Origin: JAUVPY01 sp034412795
GTDB taxonomy: Bacteria > Chloroflexota > Anaerolineae > 4572-78 > NAK82
NCBI GenBank assembly: GCA_034412795.1
Contig: DAOUMD010000166.1
Location: 16,556 to 80,555, forward strand
Length of the DNA stretch: 64,000 nt
Direction of reading: 5' to 3'
The notes below the pieces were generated by a model. The model saw nothing but the letters and a program-made list of their open reading frames with translations, did not search any database and was not told where the DNA came from. The position numbers were made by a program, and so were the translations under genes. Numbering within the stretch: the stretch's first letter is position 1; every line of letters begins with the position of its first letter. Positions 1 to 7,438 of this stretch are shown piece after piece.

Positions 1-2609
1 ATGGCCGGGATAAGCAAATCGCAGGCTAAATCGAACTCCGATCTGGCGATGACTTTCGGTCGGCGTCGGCCGCTGCTGTCGAACTCGCCCAGGGTCTGGC
101 GCTGCAAGCGAACGCCGGTCACCGTGGTGTGGCCCAGTACAGCCATAGGATTTACTAAAGTGTGTATCTGTACGCCTTCTTCTTTGGCGGCCTCTATCTC
201 CTCCGGGTGTGCTGGCATGTCCCTCTCTTCACGGCGATAGACCACGTGAACTTCGACAGCGCCTAATCGCCACGCAGAACGGGCTGAGTCGATGGCCACA
301 TCGCCGCCGCCAACGATCACCACCCGCTGTCCATCCACGGCAGGCGATCGGTTCAGGGCAATATCGCGCAGGAAATTAACGCCATGATATACACCTGTCT
401 TATCTTCGCCGGGGATACTCAGTCGCTGGCTCCTGTGCGCCCCCAGGGCCAGGATGACGGCTTCATAACCGTCCTCTTTCAGAGTCTCGATGGTGAAGTC
501 CCGACCAAGCTCCTGGCCACAACGGATATCAACACCCGCCCGCCGGATGTGATTAATCTCTGCGAAGAGAGGCTCGCGCGGTAGCCGATAGGCCGGGATA
601 CCATAGGTCATCATGCCGCCGGGCTGCAACATCTTTTCGAATACGGTGACTTCATAGCCCTGCTGAGTCAGTCGCAGCGCCGCTGTCAAACCTGCCGGGC
701 CTGCCCCAACCACGGCGACCCTTTTGTTCTTGGGTGGAGCCAGTTGTTCCGGTATCCACTCTTCAGCATAAAACCGGTCGGCCATGAAGCGCTTGACCAG
801 ACGGATGGCGATGGGCTCGTCAAGTCGGCCGCGGCGGCATTTTCGCTCACAGAAGGCTGGACAAACTCGGCCACAGACCAACGCAAAGGGGTTGGCATCA
901 CGATGGGCCGCCAGACCTTCCGCGTAGCGACCCTGGGCCACCAAGGCCAGGTAGGCTGGGCTGTCGACGCCGGCCGGACACTCGTTAACGCAGGGTGCTC
1001 GTACCAAATCCTGACATACACCGGCTGGACATCGCTTCTCATGGATATGGGCCTCATACTCTTTGCGGAAGTGCTTTAAGGTACTTTCGACTGGATTGGG
1101 CGCACCCTGCCCCAGGCCGCATAAGCTGGTACCTTTAATTTCCTCGCAGAGCATCTCCAGGGTCTCAATATCCCCATCCCGACCCTGACCGGCGCAGATG
1201 CGTTCCAGGATTTCCAGAATGCGTCTGGTCCCGACCCGGCAAGGCGTACACTTACCGCAACTTTCATCCTGGGTGAACTCCATGAAGAAACGAGCGATGT
1301 CTACCATGCAGGTGTTTTCGTCCATCACTATCATGCCGCCGGACCCCATAATGGAGCCAGCTCGCGTCAATGACTCGTAATCCACCTCCATATCCAGATA
1401 TTGTGCCGGCAGACAACCGCCCATAGGCCCACCGGTCTGGATTGCTTTGAATCGCTTATCGTCTTTGATCCCTTCGCCTACATCGTAAATCACTTCACGT
1501 AGGGTGATGCCTAGCGGTACTTCGATGAGGCCGCTGTTCTTGACATCACCGGCAATGGCAAAGGTTTTGGTACCTTTGCTTAACTCAGTTCCCATGCCGG
1601 CAAACCACTCTGCCCCGCGCAAGATGATCTGTGGTACGTTGGCATAAGTTTCTACATTGTTAATGTTGGTCGGTTTGCCCCACAGACCATTGACTGCGGG
1701 GAATGGGGGGCGTGGTCGCGGCTGACCGCGCTGCCCCTCAATAGATGCCATAAGCGCTGTTTCCTCGCCGCACACAAAGGCGCCAGCACCCATGCGAACT
1801 TCGACATCGAACGAGAAGTCGCTACCCAGGATGTTCTCTCCCAGGAGTCCGAAGGCGCGTGCCTGTTGGATAGCGATTCTGAGGGTTTGAACTGCCACAG
1901 GATATTCTGCACGACAATAGATATAACCCTGGCTGGCTCCAATCGCATAGGCCGCGATGATCATCCCTTCGATGACCGAGTGCGGATCTCCTTCGAGCAC
2001 GCGTCGATTCATAAAGGCACCAGGGTCGCCCTCGTCGGCGTTGCAGATGACGTACTTTGGGGTCCCTTGAGCGGCGCGCGCGAACTGCCACTTCTTGGCA
2101 GTTGGGAAACCGGCACCTCCTCTACCCCTTAATCCAGAGGCTCCGATCTCTTCAATGACTTGCTCTGGCGTCATCTGGGTGAGTACTTTCCCCAGCGCCA
2201 GGTAGCCATCCTCTGCAACGTAATCCTCGATGTTCTCCGGGTCAATCCTGCCGCAATTGCGCAAGACTACCCGAACTTCCTTGGGTTTGGGTGGGCCCAG
2301 CTCCTCGTCTACTTGCTCTTGGGTTGGCGCAAGCAACCTCTCTACTACGCGCCCTTTCAGAAAGTATTCCTCTACAAGATGTGGGATATCTTCAATGGTA
2401 AGCCCGGAATAGTGAACCTGATCTGGGTAAACTGTGATCTCCGGGCCGTGGGCGCAGCCGCCGATGCGGGATGTTTCAAGCACCTGGACTTCTTCAGCCA
2501 GCCCCCGAGCAGCTAGTTGATCTATCAAACTTCCACGTATCTCGTGCGCTCCCCTGGCAACGCACTCGGGATCAACACAAACCAATGCGTAGCTTCTATA
2601 GTATGTCAT
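1..2609 (-). CDS. NuoF-GltD fusion: NADH-binding flavoprotein joined to FAD/NAD(P) oxidoreductase (partial)
   Basis: One uninterrupted minus-strand frame of about 869 codons that leaves the window before its stop. Domains in order: a thioredoxin-like [2Fe-2S] domain (about 1-100), the NuoF NADH/FMN domain with RGRGGAGFPT and ICNADEGDPGAF, the SLBB region, the 4Fe-4S ligand motif ESCGKCTPCRVG, then a GltD-type domain with CNECPAGVDSPAYL, the Fe-S ligands CGRVCPAFCERKC, and the FAD motif GAGPAGLTA. Such proteins pass electrons between NADH or NADPH and ferredoxin in bifurcating hydrogenase or formate dehydrogenase complexes. The N-terminal [2Fe-2S] site is odd: CVDPEC is kept, but the third ligand is Arg (SRIGGC instead of the usual GC-x-G-x-C). 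ATG at 2609 is the first start after an in-frame stop. The catalytic partner subunit probably lies beyond the left edge (inference). Confidence 0.9.
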   Translation of the reverse strand, partial: MTYYRSYALVCVDPECVARGAHEIRGSLIDQLAARGLAEEVQVLETSRIGGCAHGPEITVYPDQVHYSGLTIEDIPHLVEEYFLKGRVVERLLAPTQEQVDEELGPPKPKEVRVVLRNCGRIDPENIEDYVAEDGYLALGKVLTQMTPEQVIEEIGASGLRGRGGAGFPTAKKWQFARAAQGTPKYVICNADEGDPGAFMNRRVLEGDPHSVIEGMIIAAYAIGASQGYIYCRAEYPVAVQTLRIAIQQARAFGLLGENILGSDFSFDVEVRMGAGAFVCGEETALMASIEGQRGQPRPRPPFPAVNGLWGKPTNINNVETYANVPQIILRGAEWFAGMGTELSKGTKTFAIAGDVKNSGLIEVPLGITLREVIYDVGEGIKDDKRFKAIQTGGPMGGCLPAQYLDMEVDYESLTRAGSIMGSGGMIVMDENTCMVDIARFFMEFTQDESCGKCTPCRVGTRRILEILERICAGQGRDGDIETLEMLCEEIKGTSLCGLGQGAPNPVESTLKHFRKEYEAHIHEKRCPAGVCQDLVRAPCVNECPAGVDSPAYLALVAQGRYAEGLAAHRDANPFALVCGRVCPAFCERKCRRGRLDEPIAIRLVKRFMADRFYAEEWIPEQLAPPKNKRVAVVGAGPAGLTAALRLTQQGYEVTVFEKMLQPGGMMTYGIPAYRLPREPLFAEINHIRRAGVDIRCGQELGRDFTIETLKEDGYEAVILALGAHRSQRLSIPGEDKTGVYHGVNFLRDIALNRSPAVDGQRVVIVGGGDVAIDSARSAWRLGAVEVHVVYRREERDMPAHPEEIEAAKEEGVQIHTLVNPMAVLGHTTVTGVRLQRQTLGEFDSSGRRRPKVIARSEFDLACDLLIPA

Positions 2610-2746
2610 TTCTCTATATACCGTCGGCAATAAACCTGATACTCGATGTTTATGGATCGGATAGTAGCATCAACTCAGGCACTGTCCGTAAATGACTTTG
2701 CATTTTCGTGACTGGCAGTCCTCTGCAATCGGCCTGCCGGTCCTGG

Positions 2747-2830
2747 CCAAAAGTCAATTTTGGACAGCCAAAAGTCAATTTTGGACAACCAAAAGCTAGT
2801 TTTGGACAACCAAAAGTCAATTTTGGACAA
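2747..2830. repeat. Four-unit, 21-bp phased palindrome array
   Basis: Four head-to-tail units with starts at 2747, 2768, 2789 and 2810, exactly 21 bp apart. Each centres on CCAAAA-N5-TTTTGG followed by ACA; unit 3 differs only in the spacer. Each unit is a dyad with 6-bp arms, and a 21-bp period is two helical turns, so all dyads face the same side of the helix. The array fills the gap between the small [2Fe-2S] protein gene and the NuoF-GltD gene. An operator array or RNA-processing element is possible; the function is unknown. Confidence 0.8.
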
Positions 2831-2833
2831 TCA

Positions 2834-3202
2834 CTAAGCAGGGATCAGATACTCGTTGATGATCTTTGACCCCATTACGTGTTCCTGCATTATCTCCTTA
2901 GCTTTTTCCGGGCTAACTTTCCCGTAAGAAACTTTCGGTTCCTGGCCGATTGCCACTTCGACGATGGGTTCCCATTCGCAGGCCCCAATACACCCTGTTT
3001 GTGCAACGATAATATCGCTCAGGTTCTCCTCTTCTATGACCTTGAGGATGGCTTTCATTGTCTCTCGGGCACCGGCTGCGATACCGCAGGTGCCCATACC
3101 AACAGTGATCTGGGTTCGGCCAGAAGTCACTTGCGCTTTGCGCTTTTCTAATGCTTCTTCTTTCACACGTTTCAAGTCTTCAAGTGATTTGACTGCTGGC
3201 AT
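2834..3202 (-). CDS. Small thioredoxin-like [2Fe-2S] protein of hydrogenase clusters
   Basis: 122 residues, resembling the C-terminal ferredoxin half of NuoE. Such proteins sit beside NuoE/NuoF genes in bifurcating hydrogenase operons and probably relay electrons in the cytoplasm. Visible cysteines are Cys39 (GTCGIAAGA) and Cys71/Cys75 (TGCIGAC). The usual second ligand of a CX4C pair is absent (Gly/Ala there), so cluster binding with four Cys from this chain alone looks incomplete. The start is ATG with GGAGGGAAAGAG just upstream. It follows the HATPase gene by 14 bp and so is in the same operon. Confidence 0.8.
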   Translation of the reverse strand: MPAVKSLEDLKRVKEEALEKRKAQVTSGRTQITVGMGTCGIAAGARETMKAILKVIEEENLSDIIVAQTGCIGACEWEPIVEVAIGQEPKVSYGKVSPEKAKEIMQEHVMGSKIINEYLIPA

Positions 3203-3216
3203 CTCTTTCCCTCCTG

Positions 3217-3804
3217 TTATTTGCGGTCACTCAGTTCACGAGTGGACTCTATTTCGGTTATGGTCTGTTGCACGTTACCGACACCTTCTTGGAGAACTTC
3301 TCTGATAAAGGCTAACACCGCAGGTTCAGTTAATGGTATCCCTGCTAGCTCTCTTTTTATAGGCTCGTCGTCGAAGCTGAACTCTGTCCCGTCTGCTCGA
3401 TAATGAAATACCCAATGGACTTCTGGATAACCGACGACCAGGGTGAGCATGGTGCCTGGAAGGTCGCCGAGTGGCATTCGGTCAATGTGACTTCTTTGAA
3501 AGTCAACCTCCAACCGGGTTCCTTTCCCCGGTGCCGAAGTGATCGACAAGCCTCCGTTGCACGCTTCCGCTGCAGCCTTGAACAGTGGTATCCCTAGACC
3601 GACCTTGCGAGTGGTCCGGCTGGTCACAAAAGGATCGGTAATGCGGGTGAGCAGCTCCTCATCCATTCCGCGACCGTTGTCTTGAACCATTGCCCTTAGT
3701 CGGTCCTTCTGCAAATCCTCGTCAATCGTAATTTCAATATTCTGGGCACCCGCCGCAACGCTGTTCTCGGCAATATCCAGTAAGTGCAGAGCTATCTCCC
3801 GCAA
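3217..3804 (-). CDS. Stand-alone GHKL ATPase (histidine-kinase-like), hydrogenase-operon type
   Basis: 195 residues, essentially an HATPase_c domain with the N box DIAENSVAAGA, G1 box DNGRGMDEE and G2 box GLGIPLF, and no HisKA dimerisation helix or phospho-acceptor histidine. A C-terminal extension of about 90 residues has no motif I know. Proteins of this type recur beside nuoE/nuoF in hydrogenase clusters of anaerobes; their role is thought regulatory but is not settled. The start codon is TTG at 3804, with a GGTGAG-like ribosome site. It lies 10 bp after the nuoE-like gene. Confidence 0.8.
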   Translation of the reverse strand: MREIALHLLDIAENSVAAGAQNIEITIDEDLQKDRLRAMVQDNGRGMDEELLTRITDPFVTSRTTRKVGLGIPLFKAAAEACNGGLSITSAPGKGTRLEVDFQRSHIDRMPLGDLPGTMLTLVVGYPEVHWVFHYRADGTEFSFDDEPIKRELAGIPLTEPAVLAFIREVLQEGVGNVQQTITEIESTRELSDRK

Positions 3805-3814
3805 CCTTTCTCAC

Positions 3815-4342
3815 CTACCTGCTGCTGCAATGGCCGTTGCCTTGACACTCGTGTAGAATTTGTGGCATTAGGTTAGGATGCATGCGTCCTCGCGTGCTTT
3901 CGTCTACCACCACTACTGGTGCCTGGCTGCAGGCACCCAGGCAACGGCAAACCTCAAGCGTAATCTCACCGTCTTCTGTTGTCTCTCCAATATTGATGCC
4001 CAAGGACTGTTGTGCTTTTTCGATCAACTTGGGTGCCTCTCGCACATAGCACGCGGTGCCCAGACAGAACTTGATGGAATGCTTGCCTCTGGGCCGGGTG
4101 GTAAAGAAGGAGTAGAAAGAGACCACTCCGTTAATTTGGCTCATCGGAACGCGCAATTTCTTCGCAACGTATTCCTGCATAGGTTTGGAGATGTGCCCTA
4201 TTCGACTTTGGAGCTCATTCAGCACTACCATTGTAGCACCAGGCATATCCCTGTTCTCTTCCAGAATGTGATCGATCACTGCCCGCTGCTGAGGCATGGC
4301 AAGTGGATCGGTCTCAGGAATACCTTCAAGCACGTCTGTCAT
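3815..4342 (-). CDS. NuoE-like [2Fe-2S] subunit
   Basis: 175 residues, normal length for the 24-kDa subunit of NADH dehydrogenase and hydrogenase gamma subunits. The N-terminal helical bundle is followed by a thioredoxin-like domain with four cluster ligands: Cys93 and Cys98 (CLGTAC), then Cys134 and Cys138 (CRCLGAC). It should carry electrons between the NuoF flavin and the catalytic subunit. It is the first gene after an internal promoter (4381-4446) with a CRP/FNR-type dyad over the predicted transcription start. A second Cys (132) sits next to the ligand pair and is not expected to bind the cluster. Confidence 0.9.
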   Translation of the reverse strand: MTDVLEGIPETDPLAMPQQRAVIDHILEENRDMPGATMVVLNELQSRIGHISKPMQEYVAKKLRVPMSQINGVVSFYSFFTTRPRGKHSIKFCLGTACYVREAPKLIEKAQQSLGINIGETTEDGEITLEVCRCLGACSQAPVVVVDESTRGRMHPNLMPQILHECQGNGHCSSR

Positions 4343-4380
4343 TGTATACTCCGTTTAAGGATATTGACTTATTTTGTCTT

Positions 4381-4402
4381 CATCGTGAATTTTGTCACGA
4401 TG
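4381..4402 (-). promoter_or_regulatory. CRP/FNR-type operator at the nuoE promoter start
   Basis: Perfect dyad with 8-bp arms, CATCGTGA and TCACGATG, separated by 6 bp; the core fits GTGA-N6-TCAC of the CRP/FNR family. It overlaps the predicted +1 of the promoter at 4405-4433, a position more typical of repression than activation. The near-identical core recurs at 12689 and 6749. Confidence 0.7.
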
Positions 4403-4404
4403 CT

Positions 4405-4446
4405 ATTCTATCATACTTAAGAGAAGTGGTCATATGACAAATGTCA
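4405..4446 (-). promoter_or_regulatory. nuoE-operon promoter with upstream TGACA-N2-TGTCA dyad
   Basis: Read on the minus strand: the palindrome TGACATTTGTCA (4435-4446), then a -35-like ATGACC (4428-4433), a 17-bp spacer and the -10 box TAGAAT (4405-4410). The order and spacing match the promoter upstream of the NuoCD-like gene (12712-12753), where the same ATGACC-17-TAGTAT is preceded by TGACATTCGGCA. That conservation is the main evidence. Confidence 0.55.
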
Positions 4447-4465
4447 TTTCAAGCTACGTAGGTTG

Positions 4466-5233
4466 TCAATTCATGATGGGCCGGATAACCAGTGATCGTC
4501 CCTTCTTGTTGCGAAAGGCCAGTTTAAGCTCAGCGATCGTCGGTGCAGCCAATTTGAAGATATTCATACCTAAAAACTCACCAAGACCGTGTACGTCGCC
4601 ATTTTGGACCAATGCAAAATGCCTGAGTTGGGGGTACTTCTCGCGCACGTCCGAGGGGCTTATGTGCCGGGATATCTCCAATGCGTCAATTGGTAAGTCT
4701 GGCGGGACAAAACCAAGGTTGGCGATCAGACTGAAGGTTTGGCGGTTCACGTGGGCCGGGATGGCTACCCCCTCCAGTTCCAAAACACCTTCCACAGCCT
4801 CTCCTAACGAAAGATCGGCCGAAGTAGAAAGAAGTTGTGTTTCGCGCCGGATGAATTCACCCGTTTCGTCTACGACAAACTGCTCGCCAAAGTATTCAAT
4901 GTTATTCTCAATCGGCGGCAACTGAGCATCTACCACCGCTTGCCAGGACTCGAGTTGGACCAGAGTATCGAACAGGCAAAGTAGATGAACTTCTTCGCGG
5001 GTTTGCAACTCCAACCCTGGCAACACCGTCAATTTGGTGTCCGCTGCGGCTTTTTGCACAGCCTCAACATTAGCACTGGAGTTGTGGTCGGTGATCGCGA
5101 TCAGGTTAATCCCGTTTTCCAAAGCCTCCCGGACAATAAGCGGGGGGATCATTTCGGTGGCTGCGCAAGGCGACAAGACCGTGTGTACGTGTAGCTCGGC
5201 AACGTAGGTTTTCAGTTTGGTTTTTCTGCTCAT
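4466..5233 (-). CDS. PHP-domain metal-dependent phosphoesterase
   Basis: 255 residues with the PHP metal-binding motifs in order: ELHVHTVLSPC (about 13-23), AITDHNSS (about 46-53), PGLELQT with a following His, IPAHVNR and NGDVHGL. Most likely a cytoplasmic phosphoesterase (YciV/TrpH-like); its substrate cannot be read from sequence. PHP proteins are regular neighbours of DRTGG and HATPase genes in hydrogenase operons. It starts with ATG 49 bp after the DRTGG gene, and its stop is followed by the internal nuoE promoter. Confidence 0.85.
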   Translation of the reverse strand: MSRKTKLKTYVAELHVHTVLSPCAATEMIPPLIVREALENGINLIAITDHNSSANVEAVQKAAADTKLTVLPGLELQTREEVHLLCLFDTLVQLESWQAVVDAQLPPIENNIEYFGEQFVVDETGEFIRRETQLLSTSADLSLGEAVEGVLELEGVAIPAHVNRQTFSLIANLGFVPPDLPIDALEISRHISPSDVREKYPQLRHFALVQNGDVHGLGEFLGMNIFKLAAPTIAELKLAFRNKKGRSLVIRPIMN

Positions 5234-5282
5234 AGGCTGTTGCCGAGAAAGATTCTCCTTAACCAGGTGAGACGTTGCCTGG

Positions 5283-5630
5283 TCATAAACTATCTCTCAG
5301 GCCCATTTCCCACAAGCTTCCGACCACGTAAAACGTCGGTTTATTGGTGGTGAGTAGTGTTATGCCCTCTTCGTTGGCTCTGGCGATGGTGTCTGAGTCT
5401 GGAATGGCGCCCTCAGTGATGATGATGGCGCTTAGCTCCAACAACGCTCCTACAGCCACCACGTTGCTGTGTGCCTGCAAAGTAACCCAGATCGCTCCGT
5501 GTTGGGCGCTCGCCATGACACAACTTAGCAAATCTGAGGTGTAACCACTGGTGGGAACCACTTGGCTGAAGTCTTTTTGCTCAGTGAGCAGGGTAAGGTT
5601 CAGGCGCTCAATAATCTCTTGGAGTGTCAT
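5283..5630 (-). CDS. DRTGG-domain protein
   Basis: 115 residues, the usual size of stand-alone DRTGG proteins. It shows the GYTSDLLSCVM and GAIWVTLQAH segments and a C-terminal AxxxGITLLTTNKPTF segment typical of the family. The domain also occurs in phosphotransacetylases and CBS proteins; here it is probably a ligand-sensing regulator of hydrogen metabolism (inference). It overlaps the upstream CBS/ATPase gene by 23 bp, which suggests translational coupling. Confidence 0.75.
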   Translation of the reverse strand: MTLQEIIERLNLTLLTEQKDFSQVVPTSGYTSDLLSCVMASAQHGAIWVTLQAHSNVVAVGALLELSAIIITEGAIPDSDTIARANEEGITLLTTNKPTFYVVGSLWEMGLRDSL

Positions 5631-6648
5631 TGCCGAGCTTCTCCTCGTCCAGATGGTGGTTGGCCCGCAGGAATATCTTCATTTCTAGCCGGGTACCAGT
5701 GTCGGGTGCCGGCCCGATTGACATCTCATCCACACAACGTTGAATGTTGTTCAAGCCCATGCCCGCGCCGAACCCCATCTCCCGGACCTCTTCGGTGGCG
5801 GTTGAATAGCCAGGTTTCATTGCCAATTCCATGTCCTCTATCCCCGGGCCGTCGTCAATCGCCTCCATCGATATCAGATGCGGCTCGATTTCAGCCTGAA
5901 TGGCTCCGCCATTTGTGGTATGGATTATGAGATTCATTTCTGCTTCGTAAATGGCGATTCCGCAACGTCGAGCAATCTGCGGGTTGGCCCCCAGCCTGAG
6001 CAACGCTCGCTTGATGTTACTCGAGGCCGTGCCGCCCTGGGTAAAGTTCCTTGGCTCAATTGTGTATCTCAGAATCAAGCTGGTTCGGTCGGAAGCTATA
6101 TCTTCAAACAAGTGACTGGCCCGATATCGCTTGATTTCCTCTGCCTGATAATCCCGCTGCAATTCTTCCAATAGCCCGTGGCTGATGTCTCCCTTGGTGA
6201 TAATGCCGGTCAGCTTTCCGTTCTGATCCAACACTGGTAACCTGCCCACTTGGGTCTTATCGAATAGTTTTAGTGCTTCCACAACCGGATCAGTGGCTCT
6301 GGCCGTGATTAGTTCAGTAGTCATATAGTCACGGACCGGCGCTTCAAGATTTCCCCGTGTTAAAGAGTGGATTAGATCTTCGATACTGACAATGCCCACC
6401 AGGTTATCATCCGAGACAACCGGCGCGCCTGAAATGCGTGCCTGCCGGAATAGCTCTAAAACGTATGCCATTGGCAAATCTGGGGTGACAACCTTAACAT
6501 CGCCAGTCATCACCTCCTTTATCCTGAGCTCGTAAGCGAGCTCTTCGGCACGAGTGATGTGATCGACTCTCCCATCACTTATGGTGCGACCTCCGCCTTC
6601 GGAGCCTTGTTGCAAACTATTGTCTCGCATCTCGTTTCTTGCACTCAA
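5608..6648 (-). CDS. Tandem CBS domains fused to anti-sigma-type ATPase
   Basis: About 346 residues. Two CBS domains (about 43-100 and 105-157) precede a serine-kinase-like HATPase domain (about 190-335) with DDGPGIEDME and GAGMGLNNI. The combination suggests a nucleotide-sensing regulator that phosphorylates or binds a partner protein. Start is uncertain: TTG at 6648 lacks a good ribosome site; ATG at 6630 (MRDNSLQQ) is an alternative that costs six residues. First gene of the redox operon; two dyads lie in its upstream region. Confidence 0.8.
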   Translation of the reverse strand: MSARNEMRDNSLQQGSEGGGRTISDGRVDHITRAEELAYELRIKEVMTGDVKVVTPDLPMAYVLELFRQARISGAPVVSDDNLVGIVSIEDLIHSLTRGNLEAPVRDYMTTELITARATDPVVEALKLFDKTQVGRLPVLDQNGKLTGIITKGDISHGLLEELQRDYQAEEIKRYRASHLFEDIASDRTSLILRYTIEPRNFTQGGTASSNIKRALLRLGANPQIARRCGIAIYEAEMNLIIHTTNGGAIQAEIEPHLISMEAIDDGPGIEDMELAMKPGYSTATEEVREMGFGAGMGLNNIQRCVDEMSIGPAPDTGTRLEMKIFLRANHHLDEEKLGNDTPRDY

Positions 6649-6701
6649 TGCATCGTTGCATTATCCGTACTATCTTACATCTGCTACTTACGTTTTGGAA
6701 G

Positions 6702-6762
6702 TGACATGTGTCATTCTGGTACTTGTTCAAAAATAACTCTGCATTTAAGTGATTTTTGTCAC
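6702..6762 (-). promoter_or_regulatory. Paired dyads upstream of the CBS/ATPase gene
   Basis: TGACATGTGTCA (6702-6713) fits TGACA-N2-TGTCA, and GTGATTTTTGTCAC (6749-6762) fits the CRP/FNR core GTGA-N6-TCAC. Both motif types also occur at the nuoE and NuoCD-like promoters, but here the order is reversed, with the CRP-like site farther upstream. I see no convincing -35/-10 pair. The rest of the 334-bp gap holds only the infA terminator. Confidence 0.5.
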
Positions 6763-6874
6763 GAAAGCTGCGTACAAAAAGGCTATCGACGGAAGGTTAC
6801 TCCGTGCATCAATTCAGTCTAGGGATGGTTTAAGGTTGTCTGGCCGCCCGCAGGGGTAGATCTCAAGAACCATA

Positions 6875-6899
6875 ACAAAAAAGGACGCGCACGTCCTTT
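6875..6899 (-). terminator. Intrinsic terminator of infA
   Basis: AAAGGACG and CGTCCTTT form a hairpin with a 4-nt loop; on the minus strand the stem is followed by a T-rich run (TTTTTTGTT). It lies about 85 bp after the infA stop. Confidence 0.8.
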
Positions 6900-6982
6900 A
6901 CTGTTGGAAAGAAGCAAGGGGCACATTGTCGCCGTCACGCTACAAGGGTGGTGGGACGGCAGAGATGAGTTTTTCTGTCTGA

Positions 6983-7234
6983 CTAAGCCTGGACTGGCTG
7001 TGAAGCTGGTGCCTTCTTATGGCGATAGACGATTCGCCCACGCTCTAGGTCATAGGGCGACAGTTCGACACGCACTCGATCACCTAGCAAGACACGGATG
7101 TAATACTTACGCATCTTGCCCGATAGATAGGCCAAAACCTCATGGCCATTATCCAGCTCCACGCGAAACGTGGTGTTGGGAAGTGCTTCAGTCACTGTGC
7201 CTTCTACAACCAATTTTTCTTTGCTGTCTGTCAT
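6983..7234 (-). CDS. infA: Translation initiation factor IF-1
   Basis: 83 residues; IF-1 is normally about 72, and the excess is a C-terminal tail. The S1-like OB fold is clear: VEGTVTEALPNTTFRVELDNG followed by GKMRKYYIRVLLGDRV and DLERGRIVYR. It binds the ribosomal A site with IF-2 and IF-3 during initiation. Monocistronic here, with its own sigma-70 promoter (7282-7310) and terminator, and not in a ribosomal protein operon. Confidence 0.95.
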   Translation of the reverse strand: MTDSKEKLVVEGTVTEALPNTTFRVELDNGHEVLAYLSGKMRKYYIRVLLGDRVRVELSPYDLERGRIVYRHKKAPASQPVQA

Positions 7235-7281
7235 ACATCTCCTCTTCCTGTTTGATTTGCTTCCAAAAGCTTTACCTTTTT

Positions 7282-7310
7282 ATTCTATCACGGTTGCCGA
7301 AACGTGTCAA
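7282..7310 (-). promoter_or_regulatory. Sigma-70 promoter of infA
   Basis: On the minus strand TTGACA (7305-7310), a 17-bp spacer and TAGAAT (7282-7287), about 48 bp ahead of the infA start. Near-consensus in both boxes and spacing. Confidence 0.8.
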
Positions 7311-7438
7311 TTTTCACGCCTGCCCAAACTCCAGCAATTCTTAGGAAGCGTCCAGATATAACTTTCTATTTTCAGGCCAAAATTCCGAGTGAAATATTTC
7401 AAAATGCACAAAGTTATTCTTGGACGCGGCCTCATTAC

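Noticed and set aside
1..2516. Several plus-strand frames of 60-120 codons
   Set aside because: They lie opposite the long NuoF-GltD frame, whose motifs are continuous; the plus-strand frames have no recognisable domains.
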